A stretch of 64,000 nucleotides of DNA from Roseiarcus sp963774195 (lineage in GTDB: Bacteria; Pseudomonadota; Alphaproteobacteria; Rhizobiales; Beijerinckiaceae), in assembly GCA_963774195.1 (NCBI GenBank), contig CAVZDY010000003.1:1116001-1180000 (forward strand). The letters run 5' to 3'. Below the pieces are notes generated by a model. It worked only from the letters and a program-made list of their open reading frames with translations. It made no database searches and had not been told where the DNA came from. Position 1 is the first letter of the stretch. The number at the start of each line of letters is the position of its first letter. Below are positions 17,202 to 24,775 of this stretch, piece after piece. Made by a program: the position numbers and the translations under genes.

Positions 17202-17900
17202 TCAGTAGCGCCGCAACAGGCTCACGAGCTTGCCCTGGATGCGAACCCGGTCGGGTCCGAAGATGCGCGTCTCGTAAGCCGGGTTGGCGGCCTCCAGCGC
17301 GATCGAGGCGCCGCGGCGGCGCAGTCGCTTGAGCGTCGCCTCTTCATCGTCGATCAACGCCACGACGATGTCGCCGGTTTCGGCCGTGTCCTGCTTGCGG
17401 ATGATAACGGTGTCGTCCTCGAAGATTCCGGCCTCGACCATCGAATCGCCGCGCACTTGGAGCGCGAAGTGGTCGCCGCCGCCGAGGAAGTCCGGCGGCA
17501 TGCCGATCGTTTCGACGCGCGTCTGAATCGCCGCGATCGGCGTGCCCGCCGCGATGCGTCCCATGACGGGGATTGAGACCATACGCGGCTCCGGGTCCGC
17601 ATCGGCGCGCGGGCGAACGCGGCCAAGATTGCCCGAAATGACGCTCGGCGAAAATTTTTGCGCGCGCGGCGCTCCGACTGTCGCCGATTCCGGCAGCCGC
17701 AACACCTCGATCGCTCGCGCGCGATTGGCGAGACGGCGGATGAAGCCGCGCTCCTCGAGCGCCATGATCAGCCGGTGAATGCCCGACTTGGAGCGCAAGT
17801 CGAGCGCCTCCTTCATCTCGTCGAAAGAGGGCGGAACGCCCTCGGCCTGGAGGCGGTCATGGATGAAGCGAAGCAGTTCGCTTTGCTTTTTGGTCAACAT
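17202..17900 (-). CDS. lexA: LexA repressor (SOS regulator)
   Basis: 232 aa repressor-protease. The N-terminal winged helix (MLTKKQSELLRFIHDRLQAEGVPPSFDEMKEALDLRSKSGIHRLI) binds operators. The self-cleavage site is Ala118-Gly119 in GRIAAGTPIAA. The catalytic dyad is Ser153 (RGDSMVEAG) and Lys191 (EEATLKRL). RecA filaments stimulate cleavage and derepress DNA-repair genes. The linker is longer than in E. coli, as is common in alphaproteobacteria. An alphaproteobacterial LexA box lies 89-103 bases upstream, so the gene is very probably autoregulated. Confidence 0.97.
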   Translation of the reverse strand: MLTKKQSELLRFIHDRLQAEGVPPSFDEMKEALDLRSKSGIHRLIMALEERGFIRRLANRARAIEVLRLPESATVGAPRAQKFSPSVISGNLGRVRPRADADPEPRMVSIPVMGRIAAGTPIAAIQTRVETIGMPPDFLGGGDHFALQVRGDSMVEAGIFEDDTVIIRKQDTAETGDIVVALIDDEEATLKRLRRRGASIALEAANPAYETRIFGPDRVRIQGKLVSLLRRY

Positions 17901-17973
17901 GGCAGGCTCCCCCTGCGGCGTGAGCCGCGATTCGACCGCGGTCGAGAATCGCCGTCGAGCGTAAACAAATCAC

Positions 17974-18003
17974 GAACAGTGCCTATCTGTTCGCGTTGCG
18001 TTC
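17974..18003 (-). promoter_or_regulatory. LexA box (GTTC-N7-GTTC) overlapping a GAACAG/CTGTTC palindrome
   Basis: GTTC at 17989-17992 and GTTC at 18000-18003, with seven bases between, match the alphaproteobacterial SOS box exactly. Overlapping it is a perfect inverted repeat, GAACAG (17974-17979) and CTGTTC (17987-17992), also with seven bases between. The site lies upstream of lexA on the minus strand and just past the 3' end of the neighbouring orphan gene. The motif is seen directly; LexA binding is inferred from the family. Confidence 0.75.
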
Positions 18004-18069
18004 CGCAAGAGGGCGCGATGAAAACGATGACAAAGCCGCAAGATCTAGATGAAAACGGACAGGCCGACG

Positions 18070-18864
18070 TCAATCGCTTTTCGGGGGATCAGAACGTGCA
18101 TTTGCGCGATCTTCGCCGTCTTGCGCCCGCCGATTGTTTTCTGCCTGCCGGGCGCGCTTTTCCGCTCTCGCCCTCTCCATTGCCAGTTGTGCAGGTGTTG
18201 GTGTCGGGGTCCCCCCGTTTGCTGCCCGAGCACGCGCTAAATGAAGGGCTTTCTGATCTTCATCGATCCACGGAGGGACATGTTGCTCTGGTGGATTATG
18301 CAAGGGGGGTAGGACGTGGTTTAGCGGTCTTGGAGAGGCTGGATAAATTGGAATTCCTTGAATAGCAGATAGTTGGTATTCTAAATGATAGAGTAAACCT
18401 TGGGAGTATGCGAAATACGCTTCTTGCGCCTCCAGTAAATTGACGTCTGTATGACGCCAAAATAGATCGAACGCTTTTGTCTGTCTGGCGGATTCCTCGA
18501 GGTCGACGAAGAATAATCCAGATGCGGTGTCGGCATCTCCCCAATTGCAATGGGCGTAGTGATTTCTAAATTGGAGGCAGTGGCGGGTCGCGGAGAACGT
18601 TTCAGAGACCAGTTCCTCGTGTGCGGAGTCATCAGTGATGGCGCGGATAAAGGTCTCCGCAACGTCGACACGACTTGAGGTTGTGCGCAGGCGATAAAGC
18701 GCCTTTTGAGCGCGGTATTTGTCGCCGAGCGCCCGCCCGGCGCAGATAGTCACCAGGTATTCGAGTTCTCCGAAGGCGACTACGATGCGTCCAATGATCG
18801 CCGCCTCGGCCGGAAATCGGTGCAGCGCTGGATTGATTCTTGGTCGAAAAATCGGAGCTCTCAA
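18070..18864 (-). CDS. Orphan protein with HEPN-like R-x4-H motif, AT-rich gene
   Basis: 264 aa, family not recognised. The N-terminal 160 residues look alpha-helical, with FGELEYLVTICAGRALG, and contain FRNHYAHCNW with Arg100 and His105, matching the R-x4-6-H signature of HEPN ribonucleases. The last 70 residues are Pro-rich, then highly charged (ERARAEKRARQAENNRRAQ). The start is TTG 18864 behind GCGAGGCACC. Base composition over about 18300-18660 is clearly more AT-rich than the flanks and codon use differs, suggesting acquisition. It sits between the lexA operator and a lipoprotein gene. Function is unknown; the HEPN reading rests on a short motif. Confidence 0.6.
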   Translation of the reverse strand: MRAPIFRPRINPALHRFPAEAAIIGRIVVAFGELEYLVTICAGRALGDKYRAQKALYRLRTTSSRVDVAETFIRAITDDSAHEELVSETFSATRHCLQFRNHYAHCNWGDADTASGLFFVDLEESARQTKAFDLFWRHTDVNLLEAQEAYFAYSQGLLYHLEYQLSAIQGIPIYPASPRPLNHVLPPLHNPPEQHVPPWIDEDQKALHLARARAANGGTPTPTPAQLAMERARAEKRARQAENNRRAQDGEDRANARSDPPKSD

Positions 18865-18955
18865 AGGTGCCTCGCGGCAAAAAAACCGCGATAGTCGCGG
18901 ATGGCGCTTACCGCCAATGTTGCAACGACAGGTACAATTTCGCCAGAGAGGTCTC

Positions 18956-19513
18956 TCACTTTTTCGCCCGGCACTCCGCCGCCGGCGTCCAGGCGGCCGC
19001 GTTGGCCGCCATGTCGATCATGAAGGCCTTTTCGCCTGCGACCGGGCCGGCGAGATCGTTGGTGATCGGATTGTGCGTCAGCGTCACGCCGTGGTCTTGC
19101 GCGAGCCCCTGCGCCCGCGAGGGGAAGTCGGCGCTCTCGGCATAGAGGCGGAACGACTTGCCGGCGTTGGCGAACTGCACGAGATAGAGATCCTCGCCTG
19201 GCCCGTCGGGGTGCGCCACAGCCGCGATATAGAGATCGCCGGCGACCTTGTGCAGCGAGAAGGGCTCCGCGGGCGCCTTATCGATGTCGACGAAGGCGTA
19301 TTCCGTCTTCTGGTTTCGCCGCAGCGCGATGATCCGGCCGGACTTTGCGTCGACTTCGCGCTTGCCCCGCACGTCGAAGGAATCGCAGACATAGCCCGCT
19401 GCGGCGGGCGATACGGCAAGCCCGTCGTCGAGCGGGAATGGTTCGTCATTGGTTGAGACGCAGCCCGCCAGACCGAGAGCGGAAAGAAACGCCAGCGCGC
19501 GCGCAACGGTCAT
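18956..19513 (-). CDS. Predicted lipoprotein of unknown function
   Basis: 185 aa. The start is ATG 19513, directly behind a GGAGGATTGC ribosome site; a longer upstream reading is not supported. The N-terminus MTVARALAFLSALGLAGCVST is a lipoprotein signal with lipobox LAGC, so the mature protein is probably membrane-anchored in the periplasm. The rest (YVCDSFDVRGKREVDAKSGRIIALRRNQKTEYAFVDID...DLYLVQFANAGKSFRLYAESADF...AAWTPAAECRAKK) looks like a small beta-rich domain that I cannot name. It is followed by the orphan HEPN-like gene on the same strand. Confidence 0.75.
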   Translation of the reverse strand: MTVARALAFLSALGLAGCVSTNDEPFPLDDGLAVSPAAAGYVCDSFDVRGKREVDAKSGRIIALRRNQKTEYAFVDIDKAPAEPFSLHKVAGDLYIAAVAHPDGPGEDLYLVQFANAGKSFRLYAESADFPSRAQGLAQDHGVTLTHNPITNDLAGPVAGEKAFMIDMAANAAAWTPAAECRAKK

Positions 19514-19699
19514 GCAATCCTCCGTCGCCGCGGCGGTGGCGAATCTCCCACGCTCCCGCAGACGGCGGCGCCGAAATGGCCATCGCGACGCCGCGCGGTC
19601 AAGCCTCGCCGCCGATCCGTTCAGCGTGAACACGGCTTTCTGATAAGCAGAAACTGTGATAGAGTTTCTGTCGAAGAGGGCCAACGGAGGGCAGACTCC

Positions 19700-19807
19700 T
19701 TGACGAGCGGCGCCGAGCAGCTTGACGTTCTCCGTAAGGCGTTGAATTTTAACGACTTCGCTTCCCGGTTGGCAAGGGATGGCTTGACATTCCTTGACAA
19801 TTCTTGA
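19700..19807 (+). CDS. Possible 35-residue small protein
   Basis: A TTG codon eight bases after a GGAGGG element opens a 35-codon frame containing AEQLDVLRKALNFNDFASRL, which could form one amphipathic helix. It ends at 19807, inside the CTTGAC repeats. There is no homologue I recognise, and the frame may simply be chance in a promoter region. It is listed because the ribosome site is good and the region is otherwise empty. Confidence 0.2.
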   Translation: MTSGAEQLDVLRKALNFNDFASRLARDGLTFLDNS

Positions 19808-19851
19808 CGAAGCGAGCCGGATATTTGACGAGATTGGACGCGATCCTGGAC
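19783..19851 (+). repeat. Helically phased CTTGAC repeats upstream of methyltransferase gene
   Basis: CTTGAC occurs at 19783, 19793 and 19803, exactly one helical turn apart, followed by variants TTTGAC (19824), TTGGAC (19834) and CTGGAC (19846). The GAC of each falls on a 10.5-base average spacing with one turn skipped. Two further CTTGAC copies lie at 19699 and 19721. The array ends 24 bases before the gene start. It may be an operator for a protein that binds one face of the helix. Confidence 0.5.
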
Positions 19852-19874
19852 GGGAATTCGAGCGGGCGACGGCA

Positions 19875-20504
19875 ATGAGCGATGGCGACAAAGCGGAGAT
19901 GTGGGAGCAACGCTACGCCGGCGATGCCTGGGCCTACGGGAACCAGGCGAACGCCTTCCTCCAAAGCCAGCGCGCGAGGCTCCAGCCGGGCATGCGGGCG
20001 CTTGTTCCCGGCGACGGCGAAGGGCGCAACGGCGTCTGGCTCGCCGAGCAGGGGCTCATCGTCGACACCATCGATCTTTCCGCCAACGGCGTCGCCAAGG
20101 CGTTGGGCCTTGCCGAGGCGCGCGGCGTCGCGCTCAATGCGCGGCAAGCCGATGCGCTCGCCTGGGAATGGCCGCGCGAGGCCTACGACGTGATCGCGCT
20201 GATCTACGTTCACTTGCCCAGTGCGCATCGTCGCGTCCTGCACGCCAAGGCAGCCGCGGCGCTGAAGCCGGGCGGCCTGCTGATTCTCGAAGCGTTTCAC
20301 CCGGACCAGCTCGCTCGCAGGGCCACCGGCTCGCAGGGCGGCCCGCGGGATGTCGATCTCCTCTATCGCCTCGACGATCTGGCCGCCGATTTCTCCGGCC
20401 TCCAACTCCTCGAAAGCGCTCACGCGGAGACGATCCTCGATGAGGGTCGTCTGCATGTCGGGCCGAGTTCGGTCGTGCGGATCGTCGCCCGGCGCGGCGA
20501 TTAG
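19875..20504 (+). CDS. SAM-dependent methyltransferase, class I
   Basis: 209 aa. The start is ATG 19875 (MSDGDKAEMWEQRYAGDAWAYGNQAN); upstream in-frame codons belong to the repeat region. The Rossmann motifs are MRALVPGDGEGRNGVWLAEQG (motif I), TIDLSANGVAKALGLAEARGV (motif II), ARQADALAWEWPREAYDVIALIYVHLP, and LKPGGLLILEAFHPDQLA. The pattern is that of TehB/thiopurine-type small-molecule methyltransferases. The substrate is unknown. Its stop codon overlaps that of convergent xthA by three bases. Confidence 0.85.
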   Translation: MSDGDKAEMWEQRYAGDAWAYGNQANAFLQSQRARLQPGMRALVPGDGEGRNGVWLAEQGLIVDTIDLSANGVAKALGLAEARGVALNARQADALAWEWPREAYDVIALIYVHLPSAHRRVLHAKAAAALKPGGLLILEAFHPDQLARRATGSQGGPRDVDLLYRLDDLAADFSGLQLLESAHAETILDEGRLHVGPSSVVRIVARRGD

Positions 20505-21298
20505 AGGTCTTTGAGCGTGACCCGCACGGGAACGTGGTCCGACGCTTTCTCGCGCGCGCGCATGTCGCGGTCGATATCGACCGCCACGAGTTGGTCCGCC
20601 GCCTGCGGCGAGAGCAGCGCATGGTCGATGCGGATGCCGTTGTTTCGCTGCCAGGCCCCCGCCTGATAGTCCCAGAAGGTATAGAGGCCGCCGTCGTCCG
20701 AGGTCGCACGTAGCGCGTCGGTGAGGCCGAGCGCCAGCAACTCGCGAAACTTGGCGCGCGTCGCCGGCAAGAACAGCGCGTCGCTTGTCCATGCCTCGGG
20801 ATGGGCGGCGTCGCGCGGGTCCGGGATGACGTTGTAGTCGCCGGTCAGCACGAGCGGCTCCTCATAGGTCAGGAGTAGGCGCGCATGCTCGATGAGCCGC
20901 TGCATGAACGCGAGCTTGTAGGCGTATTTTTCGCCCGGCGCGGGATTGCCGTTGGGCAAATAGATGCTGGCGACGCGCACCGCGCCGCCGCTCTCGGTCG
21001 GGATCACCGCCTCGATGTAGCGCGCCTGTTCGTCGTCGGGATCGCCGGGCAGGCCGCGCGCCACCTCGATCGGCCGCTTGGCGAGGATGGCGACGCCGTT
21101 GAAGCCTTTTTGACCGTGCGTCGCGACATTGTAGCCGAGGTCCTCGATCTCAGCGCGCGGGAAGGCCTCGTCGAGGCACTTGGTCTCCTGCAGGCACAGT
21201 GCGTCCGGGCTCTTCTCCTTGAGGTAGTCGAGCAGGTGGGGGAGGCGCTGGCGGACGGAATTGACATTCCAGGTGGCGATGATCAGGGGCGACTCCAT
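20501..21298 (-). CDS. xthA: Exodeoxyribonuclease III
   Basis: 265 aa base-excision-repair enzyme with AP-endonuclease and 3'-exonuclease activity. The start ATG 21298 gives the canonical N-terminus MESPLIIATWNVNSVRQRLPHLLDYL. Metal and active-site motifs are CLQETKCLDEAFP, SIYLPNGNP, VLTGDYNVIPDPRDA, and the C-terminal IRIDHALLSP plus ASDHVPVRVTL. It converges with the methyltransferase gene; the two stop codons overlap (TTAG). Confidence 0.95.
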   Translation of the reverse strand: MESPLIIATWNVNSVRQRLPHLLDYLKEKSPDALCLQETKCLDEAFPRAEIEDLGYNVATHGQKGFNGVAILAKRPIEVARGLPGDPDDEQARYIEAVIPTESGGAVRVASIYLPNGNPAPGEKYAYKLAFMQRLIEHARLLLTYEEPLVLTGDYNVIPDPRDAAHPEAWTSDALFLPATRAKFRELLALGLTDALRATSDDGGLYTFWDYQAGAWQRNNGIRIDHALLSPQAADQLVAVDIDRDMRAREKASDHVPVRVTLKDL

Positions 21299-21353
21299 CG
21301 GCTCTCGGCGTCGCGAGCTTGCCATGTTTCAGCGTGCGGCGAAAAGTGGCGCC

Positions 21354-22217
21354 TCAATCCCATTTGCGATGCGCCCACATCCATTGTTCCGGGGCCTCGC
21401 GAATGAACTCCTCGTATTGCGCTTGCAACGCCGTCGTGGCGGCGAGCACGTCGGCGTCGCGATCATCGGTTTGCGGCACTTCGATGCGTTCGACGCGGAC
21501 CGTGAAGCGCGCGCCGGGCAGGCGCATCGCCCGGACCGCATAGAGCGGCAGCCCGGTGACCCGTGCAATCAGCGCCGGGAACGGGTTCGAGCGCGCAGGG
21601 TGGCCGAAGAACGGCGTGACGACGCCGCGACTTTCGCGCAAATCGGCGACAAAAGCCGGAAAGCCCCCGTCGCGCGCGAGTTTCAACATGGCGCGGGCCG
21701 TCGCCGGAGATTTGTCGAACAGGCCGCCCGGATAGAGCGGCGCGCGGACCTTATAAAGCCATTCGTCGACGTAAGGATTGGTGAGCCGCTGGTAGACCCC
21801 GGCCAGCGGCACGCCGAAGCGCAAGGCCGCCTGAGAGACGATCTCCCAATTGCCCATGTGCATCGTGCAGACGACGAAGGGGGTCTTGGTGATCTCCTCG
21901 AATTTCTCGAAGGGCTCGAACGCGATGCGGCCGTCGGCGACAATTCGATCGATATGAAAAAACTCGGCGAAGGTGCGGCCGAGATTGTCCCACATGGCGA
22001 GGGCGATCCGCTCCCGCTCGGCCGCGGTGGTCTCGGGCAGGGCTCGGGCGAGATTATCCAGAGCGCGCTGGTGACGGCGCAGATGGGGCGCAACCAGCCG
22101 CCAGCCGGCTCCGGACCAACGCGAGGCGACCTCGAGCGGCAGCGCGCCGATCAGCGCCGCAAAGGAGCGAAACACAGCATATTCGAGGTATTGGCGCGCG
22201 CGCGCGATGCGGCTCAT
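21354..22217 (-). CDS. lpxL: Lipid A biosynthesis late acyltransferase (LpxL/HtrB family)
   Basis: 287 aa inner-membrane acyltransferase that adds a secondary acyl chain to lipid A. The N-terminus MSRIARARQYLEYAVFRSFAALIGALP is a membrane anchor. The acyltransferase H-x4-D/E box is CTMHMGNWEIVSQA, followed by GVYQRLTNPYVDEWLYKVR and VADLRESRGVVTPFFGHPARSNPFPALIA. I used ATG 22217 rather than an upstream start because homology begins there. It is adjacent to xthA on the same strand. Which acyl chain is added cannot be told. Confidence 0.9.
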   Translation of the reverse strand: MSRIARARQYLEYAVFRSFAALIGALPLEVASRWSGAGWRLVAPHLRRHQRALDNLARALPETTAAERERIALAMWDNLGRTFAEFFHIDRIVADGRIAFEPFEKFEEITKTPFVVCTMHMGNWEIVSQAALRFGVPLAGVYQRLTNPYVDEWLYKVRAPLYPGGLFDKSPATARAMLKLARDGGFPAFVADLRESRGVVTPFFGHPARSNPFPALIARVTGLPLYAVRAMRLPGARFTVRVERIEVPQTDDRDADVLAATTALQAQYEEFIREAPEQWMWAHRKWD

Positions 22218-22409
22218 CGATCCGAGGGTCCCATGCGGCTCGCGGCCGTAGAGGGCCTGATGGCTTGGCGCGCCGACGTCGTCAAGAGCGCCGCGCCCAA
22301 GACGTAGCGCGCCTTGCTCACATGGCCGCAACGGGGTGGGCGCTTGCTTTGCCGCCAGCGCATGCTATCAAACCGCGCCTGGCGATCCCGCCGCTGTCAC
22401 GAGGACTGC

Positions 22410-22958
22410 ATGTTTTTCAGCCGCCGCGCCCTCCTGGCGCTTCCGTTCATCGCAGCCGCGGGCGCCGCTCTGGCCGAGGACGACGCTCAGAACACGCTGA
22501 TCATGACGACCAAGTACGGCAAAGTCGTCATCAAGTTGCGGCCCGACCTCGCGCCCAAGCACGTCGCCCAGATCAAGACCCTGGTGAAGCGCAAGTTCTA
22601 CGACGGGCTCGTGTTTCATCGCGTCATCCCCGGCTTCATGGCGCAGACCGGCGATCCGACCGGCACTGGCTCGGGCGGATCGGACCTGCCCAACATTCCC
22701 GCGGAATTCTCCTCGGCGCACTTCGTGCGCGGCACGCTCGGGATGGCGCGCACGAGCGACCCCAACTCCGCCAATTCGCAATTCTTCATCTGCTTCGGCG
22801 ACGCCAGCTTTCTGGACGGACAGTACACCGTCTTCGGCCAGGTGACCTCGGGCATGGACGTTATCGACAAGATCAAGGCCGGCACCCAGGAGAACAATGG
22901 GGCGGTCGAGAACCCCGACAAGATCCTCACCTTGCGATTGGCGAGCGACGCCAAGTGA
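22410..22958 (+). CDS. ppiA: Periplasmic peptidyl-prolyl isomerase (cyclophilin)
   Basis: 182 aa. The start ATG 22410 follows ACGAGGAC. The signal peptide MFFSRRALLALPFIAAAGAALAED has a twin-Arg-like SRR, so Sec or Tat export is possible. The cyclophilin core has FYDGLVFHRVIPGFMAQTGDPTGTGSGG with the catalytic-loop Arg, GTLGMARTSDPNSANSQFFICFGDASFLDGQYTVFGQV. It catalyses proline cis-trans isomerisation. A cytoplasmic paralogue follows 37 bases later, a common tandem in Rhizobiales. Confidence 0.93.
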   Translation: MFFSRRALLALPFIAAAGAALAEDDAQNTLIMTTKYGKVVIKLRPDLAPKHVAQIKTLVKRKFYDGLVFHRVIPGFMAQTGDPTGTGSGGSDLPNIPAEFSSAHFVRGTLGMARTSDPNSANSQFFICFGDASFLDGQYTVFGQVTSGMDVIDKIKAGTQENNGAVENPDKILTLRLASDAK

Positions 22959-22995
22959 CGTGGCGCGGGGGGCCCTTCAATCAGGAGCGCATCAA

Positions 22996-23451
22996 ATGAG
23001 CAGCGAAGGCAATACGCTCACTCTCGAGACCACCAAGGGCCTGGTGGTCATCGAAATGAATCCGGAAGTCGCGCCGGGCCATGTCGCTCACATCAAGCGC
23101 CTCGTGACCGAGGGCTTCTATGACGGCATCGTCTTCCACCGCGTGATCGAAGGATTCATGGCGCAGACCGGTTGCCCGCACGGCACCGGTACGGGCGGGT
23201 CGAAATACCCGGATCTCAAGGCCGAGTTCAACGCCGAGCCGCATGTGCGCGGCACGGTGTCGATGGCGCGCGCGCAGAGCCCGAATTCGGCCAATTCGCA
23301 GTTCTTCATCTGCTTCGACGACGCCCGCTTCCTCGACCGTCAGTACACTGTCTGGGGCAAGGTCGTCTCCGGCATGGAGAATGTCGACCAGATCAAGCGC
23401 GGCGAGCCCGTGCGCGATCCCGACAAGATCGTCAAGGCGAGCTTGAGCTAA
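22996..23451 (+). CDS. ppiB: Cytoplasmic peptidyl-prolyl isomerase (cyclophilin)
   Basis: 151 aa without signal peptide, starting at ATG 22996 behind CAGGAGCGC. Motifs are FYDGIVFHRVIEGFMAQTGCPHGTGTGGSKYPDLKAEF and GTVSMARAQSPNSANSQFFICFDDARFLDRQYTVWGKVVSGM. It is clearly a duplicate of the preceding exported cyclophilin and probably shares its transcript, with queA and tgt downstream. Confidence 0.94.
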   Translation: MSSEGNTLTLETTKGLVVIEMNPEVAPGHVAHIKRLVTEGFYDGIVFHRVIEGFMAQTGCPHGTGTGGSKYPDLKAEFNAEPHVRGTVSMARAQSPNSANSQFFICFDDARFLDRQYTVWGKVVSGMENVDQIKRGEPVRDPDKIVKASLS

Positions 23452-23587
23452 CCAACCGCGCCGCTCTCAACGAGAGGACCGGGTTCGCGAGCGGACGGGC
23501 GTGGGGCCATTGGCCCTGATCCGCGTCCGCTTTCCCGGGCGAATGCGGTGCATTCGTCCGTCTCCCGGAAGGCGTTGGAAGAGCCGT

Positions 23588-24685
23588 ATGCGCGTCGATC
23601 TTTTCGACTTCGACCTGCCGCCCGAGCGCATCGCGCTCGCCCCGGCGAACCCGCGCGAGGCGGCGCGCATGCTCGTCGTCGCGCCGGGCGGCGCGCTTGA
23701 GGATAGAAGGGTTGGCGAACTTCCCGACGTCCTTCGCCCCGGCGACGCGCTTGTCGTCAACGACACCAAAGTGATTGCGGCGCGTCTTGATGGGATCAGG
23801 GCGCGCGGCGACAGCGTGGCGGCGATCGAGGCGACGCTCATCAAGCGGCTCGACGGGAGCCGGTGGCGCGCGCTCGTGCGGCCCGCCAAGAAGCTCAAGG
23901 TCGGCGAACGCATTCGCTTCGGGGAAGCGCGGGAAAACAGCGCCTGCTTGCTCGGCGCGCTCGACGCCGAAGTGGAGGCGAAGGGGGAAGCCGGCGAAGT
24001 GACGCTCGCTTTCGCCTTTCATGGCGCCGCGCTCGATGAGGCGATCGACCGGCTGGGCGCGCCGCCGCTCCCGCCCTACATCGCTTCGCGCCGAGCCGTA
24101 TCGCAGACCGACCGCGCCGACTATCAGACCGTCTTCGCGCGCGAGGAAGGGGCGGTCGCCGCGCCGACCGCCGGCTTGCATTTCACCCCGGCGCTGCTTT
24201 CCCGCATCGAGGCTGCAGGCGTCACCCTGCACCGCCTGACGCTCCATGTCGGCGCCGGCACGTTCCTGCCCGTCAAAGCGGACGACACGAGCGACCACGC
24301 GATGCACTCGGAGTGGGGCCGAGTGGACGCGGCGACAGCGAATGCGCTCAACGCCACACGTGAGCGAGGCGGCAGGATCATCGCGGTGGGCACGACCTCG
24401 GCGCGTCTCCTCGAGAGCGCCGCCGACGAGCGGGGCGTCATCAAGCCGTTCGAGGGCGACACCGCCATTTTCATCACGCCCGGCTATCGGTTCCGCGCGA
24501 TCGACGCGCTGCTCACCAATTTTCATTTGCCGCGCTCGACCCTGTTCATGCTGGTCGGCGCTTTCAGCGGGCTGAAGACGATGCAGGCCGCCTATGCGCA
24601 CGCGATCGCCGCCGGCTATCGTTTCTATTCCTACGGCGACGCCTGCCTGTTGCTCGGCGCCGCGAAGCCTCGAGCAGAGGGATAG
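23588..24685 (+). CDS. queA: S-adenosylmethionine:tRNA ribosyltransferase-isomerase
   Basis: 365 aa. It transfers ribose from SAM to preQ1 at tRNA position 34, forming epoxyqueuosine. The start ATG 23588 gives MRVDLFDFDLPPERIALAPANPREAARML. Characteristic blocks are LRPGDALVVNDTKVIAARLDG, LPPYI...DYQTVFAREEGAVAAPTAGLHFTP, HVGAGTFLPVKADDTSDHAMHSEW, and NFHLPRSTLFMLVGAFSG. It is followed by tgt, the preceding step of the same queuosine pathway. Confidence 0.97.
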   Translation: MRVDLFDFDLPPERIALAPANPREAARMLVVAPGGALEDRRVGELPDVLRPGDALVVNDTKVIAARLDGIRARGDSVAAIEATLIKRLDGSRWRALVRPAKKLKVGERIRFGEARENSACLLGALDAEVEAKGEAGEVTLAFAFHGAALDEAIDRLGAPPLPPYIASRRAVSQTDRADYQTVFAREEGAVAAPTAGLHFTPALLSRIEAAGVTLHRLTLHVGAGTFLPVKADDTSDHAMHSEWGRVDAATANALNATRERGGRIIAVGTTSARLLESAADERGVIKPFEGDTAIFITPGYRFRAIDALLTNFHLPRSTLFMLVGAFSGLKTMQAAYAHAIAAGYRFYSYGDACLLLGAAKPRAEG

Positions 24686-24775
24686 CTCGAGCGAGCGTTG
24701 CTTCCGCGCGGCCGTCGTGCTTAGGGCTGCGGCGCCCAGGCGAGCGATGGCGCTCGAAGGGCCGGGCAAGGCGAT

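Larger units (their letters stand above)
19514..19874. other. 361-base divergent intergenic region
   Basis: Upstream of both the lipoprotein gene (minus) and the methyltransferase gene (plus). It holds five CTTGAC copies, the last three spaced exactly ten bases apart, and one weak small reading frame (19700-19807). No RNA gene is recognised. The -35-like TTGACA occurs at 19784 and 19794, so promoters are likely here. Confidence 0.5.

Noticed and set aside
15867..17576. 569-codon plus-strand frame over ansA and lexA
   Set aside because: Arg-rich shadow of AnsA in its first half, and antisense to LexA in its last part; it also crosses the ansA-lexA hairpin. No coherent protein features.
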